NCBI RefSeq assembly: GCF_958304185.1
Contig: NZ_OY284437.1
Location: 62,001 to 126,000, forward strand
Direction of reading: 5' to 3'
Source of the DNA: an uncultured Erythrobacter sp.
GTDB taxonomy: Bacteria > Pseudomonadota > Alphaproteobacteria > Sphingomonadales > Sphingomonadaceae
DNA: 64,000 nt
This document shows, piece by piece, positions 8,489 through 16,711 of this stretch. Under the pieces are notes generated by a model. It searched no databases. It saw nothing but the letters and a program-made list of their open reading frames with translations, and was not told the DNA's origin. Every line of letters starts with the position of its first letter. The first letter of the stretch is position 1. Made by a program: the position numbers and the translations under genes.

Positions 8489-9794
8489 GGCTTCAGGCGG
8501 TTATCGCTGGCCAAAGCCCGGCGATCAGCCGGGCGGTTATCGCTGGTACGTGCTTGGTCTGCTCACGCTGACGAGTGCGTTCAGTGTCGCGGATCGGCTG
8601 GTGTTCGGCATTCTGGTGCAGGACATCAAGGCCGAGTTCGCGCTGTCGGATTTCGAGCTTGGCCTGCTGGGCGGCGCGGCGTTTTCGCTGGTCTATGTGC
8701 TGGCAGGCTTCCCGGCGGCGCGGCTGGCGGACCGGTCGACCCGCAAGAACATCGTCGCAAGCGCGATCAGCTTCTGGAGCCTGATGACCGCCGCCTGCGG
8801 GATGGCCACCGGCTTCTGGACCTTGTTCGCCGCGCGCACTGGCGTCGGCGTGGGGGAGGGCTGTTCCGGGCCATCCTCGCAAAGCCTCGTCGCCGATTTC
8901 TTCGCGCGCCATGAACTTGCCAAGGCGATGGGCTATCTGACCTTGGGGTCGACCGTCGGCACGGCATCAGGGCTGGTGTTCGGCGGGCAGTTGGCAGAGA
9001 TGTTCAATTGGCGCTGGGCCTTCATCCTGATGGGCCTGCCGGGCTTGCTGCTCGGCCTCGTGATCTTCCTCACCGTGCGCGAGCCCAAGCGTGGGCGCTA
9101 TGCGCCGCCGGGCACTGATATGGCGCAGCTGCCGCTCGGTCGCACGATCATGAGCCTCATCACCAATCGGGTGTTCATGGGGCTGGCGCTCGGCTGGGCG
9201 GTGCAGATCATGATCGGCTATGCGCTCGCCTTCTGGATGGCGGCGGTGATGCTGCGGCAATTCCCGATTTCGACCGGGGATGTCGGGCTGTATCTCGGGC
9301 TGACGTTCTTCCTTGGCGGGATACCGGGGCCGCTTATCGGCGGATACCTCACCCACTGGCTGACCTTGCGCGACGAACGCTGGCGCGCGTGGCTGCCGGG
9401 CTTGGTGAGCCTTGGCTGCGTGGCCCCGCTGGCGCTGAGCCTGACCTCGACCGGGTTCACCACGTTTCTCGGCTGGTTCGGGGTCGCCTATGCGATCTAC
9501 GTGGCGAGCCAGGCCGGGATCATGTCGGGCATCCAGGCGGCGGTTGAGCCTGCCAGCCGGGGCTTTGCTGTGGCGATCGCGCTGTTCTTCAACAATCTGG
9601 TCGGACAGGCACTGGGGTTGGCCGTGATCGGTGCGGTGAGCGATGCGATGGGCCCCACCTACGGCGATAGTTCATTGGCAGTGGCGGTGTTCGGCGTGTG
9701 CCTTGTTTCGGGCCTGCTGTCGCTGGCGATCTTCGTGTGGACCGCGGCGCAGATGGGGCCGACCGGCTATCTGGAGAAGATGCGCGGGGGCTAG
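8460..9794 (+). CDS. MFS transporter
   Basis: A 444-residue major facilitator protein with about 12 hydrophobic segments. The conserved loop after TM2 (AARLADRSTRKNI) and the long central loop near residues 200-225 are visible. It resembles the spinster-like branch common in sphingomonad catabolic clusters. The start at 8460 lies inside the preceding SDR gene. The short cytoplasmic N-terminus contains a repeated GGYRW. It probably moves a substrate or product of the pathway across the inner membrane; direction and ligand are unknown. Confidence 0.85.
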   Translation: MASTPVPTTEASGGYRWPKPGDQPGGYRWYVLGLLTLTSAFSVADRLVFGILVQDIKAEFALSDFELGLLGGAAFSLVYVLAGFPAARLADRSTRKNIVASAISFWSLMTAACGMATGFWTLFAARTGVGVGEGCSGPSSQSLVADFFARHELAKAMGYLTLGSTVGTASGLVFGGQLAEMFNWRWAFILMGLPGLLLGLVIFLTVREPKRGRYAPPGTDMAQLPLGRTIMSLITNRVFMGLALGWAVQIMIGYALAFWMAAVMLRQFPISTGDVGLYLGLTFFLGGIPGPLIGGYLTHWLTLRDERWRAWLPGLVSLGCVAPLALSLTSTGFTTFLGWFGVAYAIYVASQAGIMSGIQAAVEPASRGFAVAIALFFNNLVGQALGLAVIGAVSDAMGPTYGDSSLAVAVFGVCLVSGLLSLAIFVWTAAQMGPTGYLEKMRGG

Positions 9795-9803
9795 TTCGGG
9801 CGG

Positions 9804-10583
9804 TTAGAATCCCGGATGGATCGCCATCATCGCGCCATCCACCAGCATCTCCGCCCCGGTCATGAACGGGCATTCGTCGCTGGCGAGAAAGGCGATCGCT
9901 GCCGCCGTCTCAGCCGGATCGGCGAGGCGGTTCAGCGGTGAGGTTTTCGCCACGGCCGCGATCAGGCCGGGGGCCTGCACTTCCGCCGCTTCAAGAATTC
10001 CGGTCATGGTCGCGCCGGGGATCACGGTGTTGCACCGGATATTGAGGCCGCGCTGGGCGCACCATGTCGCCACGGACTTGGACAGCACCCGCACCGCGCC
10101 CTTGCTGGCCGAGTAGCCGACATCGGTGGGCAGCGGCGCCATCGCGGTGGTCGAGGCGATGTTGACGATCGCGCCATTCGATCCGCCCGGATTGTCGCGC
10201 ATCGCCGCAATCGCTGCCCGGCAGCCCGCCATCGTGCCGGAAAGGTTCACGGCCAGCACCCGGTCCCACGCGGCAAACATCGCCTCGTCATCCAGATCGC
10301 CGATGCCTGCGCCCGACACCATCCCGGCATTGTTGACGAGGATATCGAGCCGCCCGAAGGCCGCCACCGCGCGGGCCACGATCTGCGGCCACAGCGTGCG
10401 GTCAGAGACGTCCTGCACGACGAACTCTGCGCCAACCTCGGCACACAGCGATTCGCCAGCGGCGGCATCAAGGTCGGTGCCGAGCACCTCGGCCCCGTCG
10501 GCCCGCAACCGCCGCAACGTCGCCGCGCCAATGCCGCTGGCGCAGCCGGTGACGATGGCGACCTTGCCTCTAAGGTCAGGCAT
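9804..10583 (-). CDS. SDR family oxidoreductase
   Basis: A classical SDR of 259 residues with VTGCASGIGAAT near residue 12, NNAG, a catalytic Ser in the NIAST segment and YSASK as the Tyr/Lys pair. The start codon overlaps the TAA of the upstream GST gene by one base (TAATG), so translation is probably coupled and the two form an operon on the minus strand. The gene converges with the MFS gene, with only 9 bp between stops. It is likely another dehydrogenase of the catabolic set; the substrate is not evident. Confidence 0.87.
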   Translation of the reverse strand: MPDLRGKVAIVTGCASGIGAATLRRLRADGAEVLGTDLDAAAGESLCAEVGAEFVVQDVSDRTLWPQIVARAVAAFGRLDILVNNAGMVSGAGIGDLDDEAMFAAWDRVLAVNLSGTMAGCRAAIAAMRDNPGGSNGAIVNIASTTAMAPLPTDVGYSASKGAVRVLSKSVATWCAQRGLNIRCNTVIPGATMTGILEAAEVQAPGLIAAVAKTSPLNRLADPAETAAAIAFLASDECPFMTGAEMLVDGAMMAIHPGF

Positions 10584-11230
10584 TACTCGGCCATCGTCCA
10601 GATCACGGCGCAGGGGCGCTGGTTGTGGGTTTCAACGAAGCGCGCGAGATTGTCGGTTCCCTCGGGCAGCTTCCAGCCCACCGTGAAGCCGAAATTGGCA
10701 AAGGCGAACATGATCAGGTCGGCAAAGGTGAAGCGGCCCAGCGCGATGTGGTTGCTCCCACCGAGGTAGGCATCGAACATCCGCCACTTCTCGTCCGCCA
10801 ACGCGAACAGCTCCGCCCCGGCCTCGGGCGAGACGACGGTCATGCGCGGTTCGAACATCGGGCGGCCGGTGGTGGCGCGGAAGCCCATCGTCATCGGCAC
10901 GACAACTTCCTGATCGAACAAACGCACCCATTTGCGCACCTCGGCGCGTTCCAGCGGAGTTTCGCCGAACAGGTTGGGCGCGGGGTGCAGTTCCTCGACA
11001 TATTCGCAGATCGGCCAGCTTTCGGTGAGGCAGGTGCCGTCATCCAGCTCCAGCGTCGGCGTGGTGCCCTGCGGGTTCTTGCCCATGTAACCCGCATCCT
11101 GCCGGTTCTGCCCGGTGATGATGTCGTAATGGACGCGGGTGAAATCGCGACCTTCCTCCAGCCCCTTTTCGATCATGAACATCCGCACAAGGCGCGGGTT
11201 GGGGCCGAGGCTGGAATGGAGCGTGGTCAT
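10583..11230 (-). CDS. Glutathione S-transferase
   Basis: A 215-residue GST. The N-terminal thioredoxin-like domain has the conserved cis-Pro segment (GTTPTLELDDG) followed by LTESWPICEYVEE, the glutathione gamma-glutamyl binding motif. An all-helical C-terminal domain follows. The ATG at 11230 is preceded by a GGGAGAG site, and an in-frame extension to 11311 has no support. GSTs conjugate or isomerise electrophiles, or act in ring cleavage and ether cleavage in sphingomonads. Being translationally coupled to an SDR in a Rieske-oxygenase neighbourhood suggests a detoxifying or catabolic role. Confidence 0.87.
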   Translation of the reverse strand: MTTLHSSLGPNPRLVRMFMIEKGLEEGRDFTRVHYDIITGQNRQDAGYMGKNPQGTTPTLELDDGTCLTESWPICEYVEELHPAPNLFGETPLERAEVRKWVRLFDQEVVVPMTMGFRATTGRPMFEPRMTVVSPEAGAELFALADEKWRMFDAYLGGSNHIALGRFTFADLIMFAFANFGFTVGWKLPEGTDNLARFVETHNQRPCAVIWTMAE

Positions 11231-11339
11231 GGATGTTCTCTCCCGGAGTGATTTTCCAATGGTTCTAGGGGCGCAAAGCCCGCCCGTCGCCCTCATAAAT
11301 GCGCTAGGCAAGCGCGCTGTATTGCGCCACTAAGGCACC

Positions 11340-11858
11340 ATGGATCACGCGCCCGCCATCACGCCTGCCAACCGCCCGCTCGACGACGAGGGGGAGCTGA
11401 GCAAGCTGCACCCCGGTTACGCCCATGCGCTGAGACTGCGCACCACGCTGACCGCGATCCCGTTCCTGATTGGCGCGCTGGTGGCTGAGGCGGCGATCCG
11501 CGATCTCGCGCTGATCCCGCAGGGGATCATCGCCGGGACAGTCTTGGTGATCGCGCTGGCGCTGATCATTCGCGTGCCGGCGACCCGTTACAACGCGCGC
11601 GGCTACCAGATCAGTGCTGACCGGCTGCGGGTGGTGCGCGGATTGCTGTTCCGGTCGGACACGGTGGTACCGTTCGGGCGAGTGCAGCATATTGATGTGC
11701 ATCAAGGCCCGCTCGACCGGTTCTTCGGCATAGCCACTTTGACGCTCCACACCGCGGGCAATCACAATGCCAGCGTGTCGCTTCCCGGTCTCGGCGAGGA
11801 GCTGGCGCGCGAGATGCGGGAGGAGATCCGCGCCCATATCCGCCGCGAGACTGTATGA
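11340..11858 (+). CDS. Bacterial PH-domain membrane protein (YdbS-like)
   Basis: A 172-residue membrane protein. Two hydrophobic helices at about residues 38-80 are followed by a bacterial pleckstrin-homology-like (bPH2) domain beginning around YQISADRLRVVRGLLFRSD. The segment VVPFGRVQHIDVHQGPLDR is typical of YdbS proteins. The stop overlaps the next start (ATGA), so it forms a two-gene operon with the larger YdbT-like protein. In other bacteria such pairs are membrane proteins of uncertain function, linked to resistance to antimicrobial compounds. Confidence 0.82.
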   Translation: MDHAPAITPANRPLDDEGELSKLHPGYAHALRLRTTLTAIPFLIGALVAEAAIRDLALIPQGIIAGTVLVIALALIIRVPATRYNARGYQISADRLRVVRGLLFRSDTVVPFGRVQHIDVHQGPLDRFFGIATLTLHTAGNHNASVSLPGLGEELAREMREEIRAHIRRETV

Positions 11859-13414
11859 GCGAGCCGCAGCGCACCGCGCCGATCAGCGTCATCCTCGGCG
11901 CAATCGGCAGCCTCCGCAGCGCGATTTTCCCGGCGATCGCCATCGCTTTCTCCGGCATCGGCGGCGACGGGCGGTTCCTGATCGCGCTCGGCGTCGGTCT
12001 GGCGTCGGTCGTGATCGGCACCGCCTTCAGCTACGCCCACTGGCGGCGGTTGACCTACACCATTGGGGAGACCGACATCCGGGTCGAAAGCGGCCTGTTC
12101 AGTCGCTCGGCGCGGTCGGTGCCCTATGAGCGCATTCAGGATGTCAGCCTCGAAGCCAAGCCGCTCCCGCGCCTGTTCGGGCTGGTGGCGGTCAAGTTTG
12201 AGACCGGGGCGGGCGGGGCCGATGACCTTGCGCTGCAATACCTCACCGATGCCCAAGGCGAGGATTTGCGCCAGCTGGTGCGTGAACGCCGCGATGACGA
12301 GGCAGTAGTCAGCGTCGCCGACCCGGAGGCCCCGGTTCGCAGCGAGCCTGAGGCTGGCGAAGTGCTCTATGCTCTGACGCCCGGGCGCCTGCTCACCTTT
12401 GGCCTGTTCGAATTCTCGCTCGCGGTGTTCGCGGTGCTGGGCGGCGCGCTGCAATATGTCGACAATGTTTCGGACATCGACGTCTGGAATGTCGATCTGT
12501 GGCGCGGCTGGCTGAGCGAGCAGGGCAGCACGGTGGCGAGCCTTGGCTTGTTTGTGCAGGCCGCAGCGGCGATTGCCGGGCTGCTGGGGCTGGTCGTGAT
12601 CGGCATGGCGACCGGCGTGGTGCGCACGGGCTTGCGCGATTGGGGCTTTACCCTGACCCGCTCTGCGCGAGGGTTCCGGCGGCAGCGCGGGCTGCTCACC
12701 CGCACCGATGTGGTGATGCCCGCGCACCGGGTGCAGGGTTTGGTGATCGGCACTGGCCTCGTGCGCTACCGCTTCGGCTGGCACGGACTGAGCTTCGTCA
12801 GCCTAGCCCAGGATGCGGAAGGCGAGAGTCACATCGTCGCCCCCTTCGCCAAGATGGAGGAGATCGCGCCCATCGTCAGCGCAGCGGGCTTCCGCCTGCC
12901 GGATGACAGCACGCAGTGGCACCGCGCCAGCACGCGCCAGCGCACCGACACTGTGGTCTTCGGCTCGGCGGTGTTTGTGCTGGCGGCGATCCCGGTCGCG
13001 ATCTTCGCCCCCTTCGGGCTGTTTCTTCTGCCGCTCGGGGCAGCGGTGCTGGCAGCGGGCGCGAACCTGTATGCCTGGGAGTTCCGCCGCCACGCGATCG
13101 ACGCCTCGCAGGTCTATGCCAGCCACGGGTTCTTTTCGCCGACCCGCCAGATCGCGACCCGGTTGAAGCTCCATTCAGTCGAGATCGCGCAGGGGCCACT
13201 TGCCCGCCTGCGCGGCTATGCAACGGTGCATCTCGGGCTGGCCGGAGGGACTTTCGCGATGCAGGGCGTGCCACTGGCCGAAGCCCGGGCCTTGCGGGCG
13301 AGCGTGCTGGAAACCATCGCTTCGACTGATTTCTCGCGGTTGGATCAGGCCCCTCAGAATCAGGCCTTGAGCGAGCCCCACTCGGAGTTTTCCGAGAACT
13401 TCTTGGCGACGTAA
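11855..13414 (+). CDS. Bacterial PH-domain membrane protein (YdbT-like)
   Basis: A 519-residue protein with paired transmembrane segments separated by repeated bPH2 domains, the YdbT layout. PH-type motifs recur: PYERIQDVSLEAKPLPRLFG near residue 90, VVMPAHRVQGL near residue 285, and a third copy around residues 425-450 (KLHSVEIAQGPLARLRG). It overlaps the upstream YdbS-like gene by 4 bp and its 3' end overlaps the convergent GNAT gene by 55 bp. Function is unknown beyond a probable membrane-associated complex with its partner. Confidence 0.82.
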   Translation: MSEPQRTAPISVILGAIGSLRSAIFPAIAIAFSGIGGDGRFLIALGVGLASVVIGTAFSYAHWRRLTYTIGETDIRVESGLFSRSARSVPYERIQDVSLEAKPLPRLFGLVAVKFETGAGGADDLALQYLTDAQGEDLRQLVRERRDDEAVVSVADPEAPVRSEPEAGEVLYALTPGRLLTFGLFEFSLAVFAVLGGALQYVDNVSDIDVWNVDLWRGWLSEQGSTVASLGLFVQAAAAIAGLLGLVVIGMATGVVRTGLRDWGFTLTRSARGFRRQRGLLTRTDVVMPAHRVQGLVIGTGLVRYRFGWHGLSFVSLAQDAEGESHIVAPFAKMEEIAPIVSAAGFRLPDDSTQWHRASTRQRTDTVVFGSAVFVLAAIPVAIFAPFGLFLLPLGAAVLAAGANLYAWEFRRHAIDASQVYASHGFFSPTRQIATRLKLHSVEIAQGPLARLRGYATVHLGLAGGTFAMQGVPLAEARALRASVLETIASTDFSRLDQAPQNQALSEPHSEFSENFLAT

Positions 13415-13677
13415 GAACAATCGGGGCGGATCAGGAAGCCTTGCCGCTGCGCATCCTCGACCATCCGGTCCACTAGCGCGCCCGCCACGCCGCGCCCGCC
13501 GATCACCCGCGGCACGATGGTGTGGGCGGCGATGCGGATATCCACGCCGTCACGCTCCCCGCCCGGTTCCCATTCCAGATAGCCTTCATCCGAAGCACCT
13601 TCGACCACCGCGACATAGCGTCCGCCTTGACCCGCCACGTGGTGGGTGATTGTCAGCTTTGTCGGTTCCTCGCTCAC
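13360..13677 (-). CDS. Small GNAT-like N-acetyltransferase (YjdJ/COG2388 type)
   Basis: A 105-residue protein matching the short GNAT-like family: the segment IGGRGVAGALVDRMVEDA is the acetyl-CoA-binding loop and helix, followed by RPDCSYVAKKF, the conserved Cys-containing end. Its 3' end overlaps the convergent PH-domain gene by 55 bp, which is unusual but compatible with both being real because each carries family motifs there. The substrate is unknown. Confidence 0.8.
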   Translation of the reverse strand: MSEEPTKLTITHHVAGQGGRYVAVVEGASDEGYLEWEPGGERDGVDIRIAAHTIVPRVIGGRGVAGALVDRMVEDAQRQGFLIRPDCSYVAKKFSENSEWGSLKA

Positions 13678-13729
13678 TCACGTTACTCCTGCTTGTAATG
13701 GCTGCGCTGGCGGTTAGAGGCGACAATCC

Positions 13730-14764
13730 ATGACCCCAGCCCAAACCTTCCCGTTCAAACCCTTCCTGTCCGACAACGCCGCGCCCGTCCACCCCCGGCT
13801 GTGGGAGGCGATGCGCAAGGCCGATGAAGCGGACAACCCATACGATGGGGACGCGCTCTCGGCTGAGCTCGACGCACGCTTCACCGCGCTGTTCGGGCGC
13901 GATTGTGCAGCGCTGTGGGTGGCGACGGGGACGGCGGCGAATTGTCTGGCGCTTGCCACGATGTGCGCGCCGCACGGCGGAGTGGTGTGTCACCGCGAGG
14001 CGCATATCGAAGTGGACGAAGGCGGCGCGCCGGGCTTCTTCCTCCACGGCGCCAAGCTGATGCTGGCCGAAGGCGAGGGCGCCAAGCTGACGCCCGAGGA
14101 TATCGCCGCGTTGATCGACCCGATCCGCAATGATGTGCATCAGGTGCAGCCCCACGCCATCGCGATCACGCAGGCCAGCGAGTATGGCCGCGCCTATTCT
14201 CCAGCAGAACTTGCGGCGCTGGGAGCCTTCGCCAAGGAGCGCCGTCTCGGCCTCCACATGGACGGTGCGCGCTTCGCCAATGCGGCGGCGTATCTCGGCG
14301 GTTCGCCTGAGACAGCGGCGCGTGCGGCCAGCGGCCCGGTCGATAGTCTCGCCTTCGGCTTCATTAAGAACGGCGGGATGGGGGCCGAAGCAGTGGTGCT
14401 GTTCGATCCCGAAGCCGCCATGCAAGTGCGCTATCGCCGCAAGCGCGCCGGGCACCTGCAATGCAAGGGCCGCTATCTCGCCGCGCAGATCCTCGCGATG
14501 CTGGACGATGGGCTGTGGCTCGCCAATGCCGCCCACGCCAACGCGGCGGCGCAGGAGGTCGCGGCGGGCTGCGCCGACCGGCTGCTCCACCCGGTCGAAG
14601 CGAACGAGCTGTTCGTGCACCTGACCGAGGCCGAGCGCGCGGCGCTGCGGGCGAAGGACTTTGCCTTTTACGATTGGGGCCCGACATCGGCCCGCTTCGT
14701 CACCGCGTGGAACACCCGGCCGGAAGACGCGCAGGCGCTGGGCAAGGCCATCGCCGCGCTATGA
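13730..14764 (+). CDS. Low-specificity threonine aldolase / beta-eliminating lyase family, PLP enzyme
   Basis: A 344-residue fold-type I PLP enzyme. An N-terminal SDNAAPVHP region is followed by GTAANCLAL. HMDGARFANA supplies the PLP-contacting Asp and Arg, and FGFIKNGG carries the Schiff-base lysine. This pattern is that of low-specificity L-threonine aldolases, which cleave threonine or allo-threonine to glycine and acetaldehyde. Beta-eliminating lyases such as tryptophanase share the family, so substrate choice is not certain. The stop overlaps the downstream EamA transporter start (ATGA), indicating an operon in which the transporter may export an amino-acid-like compound. Confidence 0.82.
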   Translation: MTPAQTFPFKPFLSDNAAPVHPRLWEAMRKADEADNPYDGDALSAELDARFTALFGRDCAALWVATGTAANCLALATMCAPHGGVVCHREAHIEVDEGGAPGFFLHGAKLMLAEGEGAKLTPEDIAALIDPIRNDVHQVQPHAIAITQASEYGRAYSPAELAALGAFAKERRLGLHMDGARFANAAAYLGGSPETAARAASGPVDSLAFGFIKNGGMGAEAVVLFDPEAAMQVRYRRKRAGHLQCKGRYLAAQILAMLDDGLWLANAAHANAAAQEVAAGCADRLLHPVEANELFVHLTEAERAALRAKDFAFYDWGPTSARFVTAWNTRPEDAQALGKAIAAL

Positions 14765-15675
14765 GCGAAGTGTCGGCGCCGTCGATGCTCAGCCCCAAGG
14801 TGCTGATCCCCTTCATGCTAACTGGCACGATCTGGGGCTCGACCTGGTTCGTCATCACCGGGCAGATTTCCGACGTTCCGGCCGCGTGGGGCGTGTTCTA
14901 CCGCTTCATGCTGGCGACCCCGGCGCTGTTCGCGCTGGCGGTGGTGATGGGCAATCGGCTGAAGCTGAACCGGCCCGAGCATCTGTTGGCGCTCGGTGTC
15001 GGCATTGCGCAGTTCAGCGGCAACTTCCTGTTCGTCTACCATGCGGAAAGTCACATCACGTCGGGCATCGTCGCGGTGATGTTTGCGCTGCTGATGGTGC
15101 CGAATGCGGTGTTCGCGAAGGTGTTCATCGGCGAGCAGGTGCAGGGCGGCTTCATCGGCGGGAGCCTCGTGGCGATTGCGGGCGTGGGGATGCTGCTGGT
15201 GCACGAATGGAACGCGGCGCCACTCGGCGGCAATGTGGGCCTCGGGATCGTGCTCGCGATTGGCGGGATGCTGGCGGCCTCTATTGCCAATGTGGTGCAG
15301 GCCAACCCCACCGGGCGCGGCGTGCCGATGGTGAGCTTTCTGGCCTGGGCGATGGTCTATGGCACCGCTTTCGATCTGATCTACGCGCTGGCCACGGTCG
15401 GCCCGCCGCAGGTGCCGAGCGCATGGCAGTTCTGGGCAGGGACGGCGTACCTCGCGATCATCGGATCGGTGGTGACCTTCCCGCTGCACTACAATCTGGT
15501 GCGCGAGATCGGCGCGGGGCGCACGGCCTATAACGGGATCGTCACCGTGTGCGTGGCGATGGGGCTGTCGACCCTGTTCGAGGGCTTCAAGTGGGATGCG
15601 CTCTCGGCAGGCGGCATGGCGCTGGCGCTGGTGGGCATGGGGCTGGCGCTTCGGTCGAAGCAGAAGAAGAAGTAA
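14761..15675 (+). CDS. EamA/DMT-family transporter
   Basis: A 304-residue membrane protein with ten predicted hydrophobic segments in two EamA repeats. The first repeat begins with GTIWGSTWFVI and the second around residue 155. The start at 14761 overlaps the upstream aldolase stop by 4 bp; a longer open frame from 14461 is out-of-gene read-through. DMT transporters of this type often export amino acids or metabolites. The ligand is not identifiable. Confidence 0.82.
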   Translation: MSEVSAPSMLSPKVLIPFMLTGTIWGSTWFVITGQISDVPAAWGVFYRFMLATPALFALAVVMGNRLKLNRPEHLLALGVGIAQFSGNFLFVYHAESHITSGIVAVMFALLMVPNAVFAKVFIGEQVQGGFIGGSLVAIAGVGMLLVHEWNAAPLGGNVGLGIVLAIGGMLAASIANVVQANPTGRGVPMVSFLAWAMVYGTAFDLIYALATVGPPQVPSAWQFWAGTAYLAIIGSVVTFPLHYNLVREIGAGRTAYNGIVTVCVAMGLSTLFEGFKWDALSAGGMALALVGMGLALRSKQKKK

Positions 15676-15679
15676 GGGG

Positions 15680-15833
15680 TTCACGCAGAGACGCAGAGAA
15701 ACAGGGGAGACGCAGAGATACTGCGTCGAGCTGAAGGCTCGCTATATCCGGTCAGGCCTTGGATGGGGTGGGCCTGCGGCGCAGGGGGCACTTCCTCCGC
15801 GTCTTCCGTTACTTCTCCGCGTCTCTGCGTGAA
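15680..15833. repeat. Intergenic inverted repeat with CGCAGAGACGC arms
   Basis: The left arm at 15680-15700 reads TTCACGCAGAGACGCAGAGAA. The right arm at 15813-15833 is its reverse complement with a single mismatch, and further short GACGC matches extend both arms inward. About 110 bp lie between them. The element fills the gap between the convergent EamA and epimerase genes. It looks like a dispersed intergenic repeat rather than a plain terminator. Confidence 0.6.
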
Positions 15834-15864
15834 ACCTGCAACGCCTGCGGGTCGCCACGATTCA

Positions 15865-16659
15865 TTAGAGGAGAGCGGCGAGTCCTTCCACATAGGTCGG
15901 AGAACGCGGCATCCACCCCAGCACCCGCTTGGCCTTGCCATTGGCGACCCGGCGGTTCTCCATGTAGAACCCGCGCGCCATTTCGGAGAGGTTCGCCTCC
16001 TCCAGAGTCTCCAGCGGCGGTGGCTCCAGGCCGAGCAACTGGCAGGCGTGTTCGGTGACTTCGTTGCCGCTGCACGGCAGATCATCGCCGAGGTTGTAGG
16101 CCCCTGCGGGCGAACCCTGCGTCAGGGCGGCAACCACGCCGCTGACGATGTCGTCAACATGGACACGGCTGAACACCTGATCCGGCAGGTCGATCCGCCG
16201 CGCCTTGCCCTCCCGCACCCGGTCTAATGCACTGCGGCCCGGCCCATAAATCCCTGGCAGGCGGAACACCCGCGCGCTCATGTTGAGCCACGCGAGATCA
16301 GCTTCGGCCCGCGCGTTCCTGCGGCCCTCTCCGCCCTCGGCGATGGTGGGCGTCGCCTCGTCGACCCACGCGCCCGCGCGGTCGCCATAGACGCCGGTGG
16401 AGGAGAGGTAGAACAGTTCTCGCCCCTTCAGCATCTCGCCATAGGCACCCAGCACCGGATCGCCCCCGCTGGCCCGGTCGGGCGGGACGGAGGAGAGGAT
16501 GTGCGTCGCCTCACCCAGCGCCGTCAGCACGGCCGCCCGGTCGCTAAAGACGATATCGCCCGCGCTGCCCGTTGCGCTGACCCGCCAGCCACGCGTCCGC
16601 ATCGCCTCGGCAATGCGTGCCGCAGTGTAGCCCAGCCCGAAGATCAGCAAATGCGCCAT
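15865..16659 (-). CDS. NAD(P)-dependent epimerase-like protein (YeeZ-type extended SDR)
   Basis: This protein of about 264 residues begins with a Rossmann motif (FGLGYTA) two strands from the N-terminus. It then has SSTGVYGD, where Ser and Tyr align with SDR catalytic residues, and RLPGIYGPGRSALD plus VHVDDIV, which are typical of NAD-dependent epimerases. The family is the YeeZ group. A GTG six bases upstream at 16665 is an alternative start. Substrate and reaction are unknown. The gene is divergent from pepN with about 50 bp between starts. Confidence 0.8.
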   Translation of the reverse strand: MAHLLIFGLGYTAARIAEAMRTRGWRVSATGSAGDIVFSDRAAVLTALGEATHILSSVPPDRASGGDPVLGAYGEMLKGRELFYLSSTGVYGDRAGAWVDEATPTIAEGGEGRRNARAEADLAWLNMSARVFRLPGIYGPGRSALDRVREGKARRIDLPDQVFSRVHVDDIVSGVVAALTQGSPAGAYNLGDDLPCSGNEVTEHACQLLGLEPPPLETLEEANLSEMARGFYMENRRVANGKAKRVLGWMPRSPTYVEGLAALL

Positions 16660-16711
16660 GGGCACAACCTAAAGATTGGACGGCTGCGCGAATCAACCTA
16701 AATCGGCGCTT

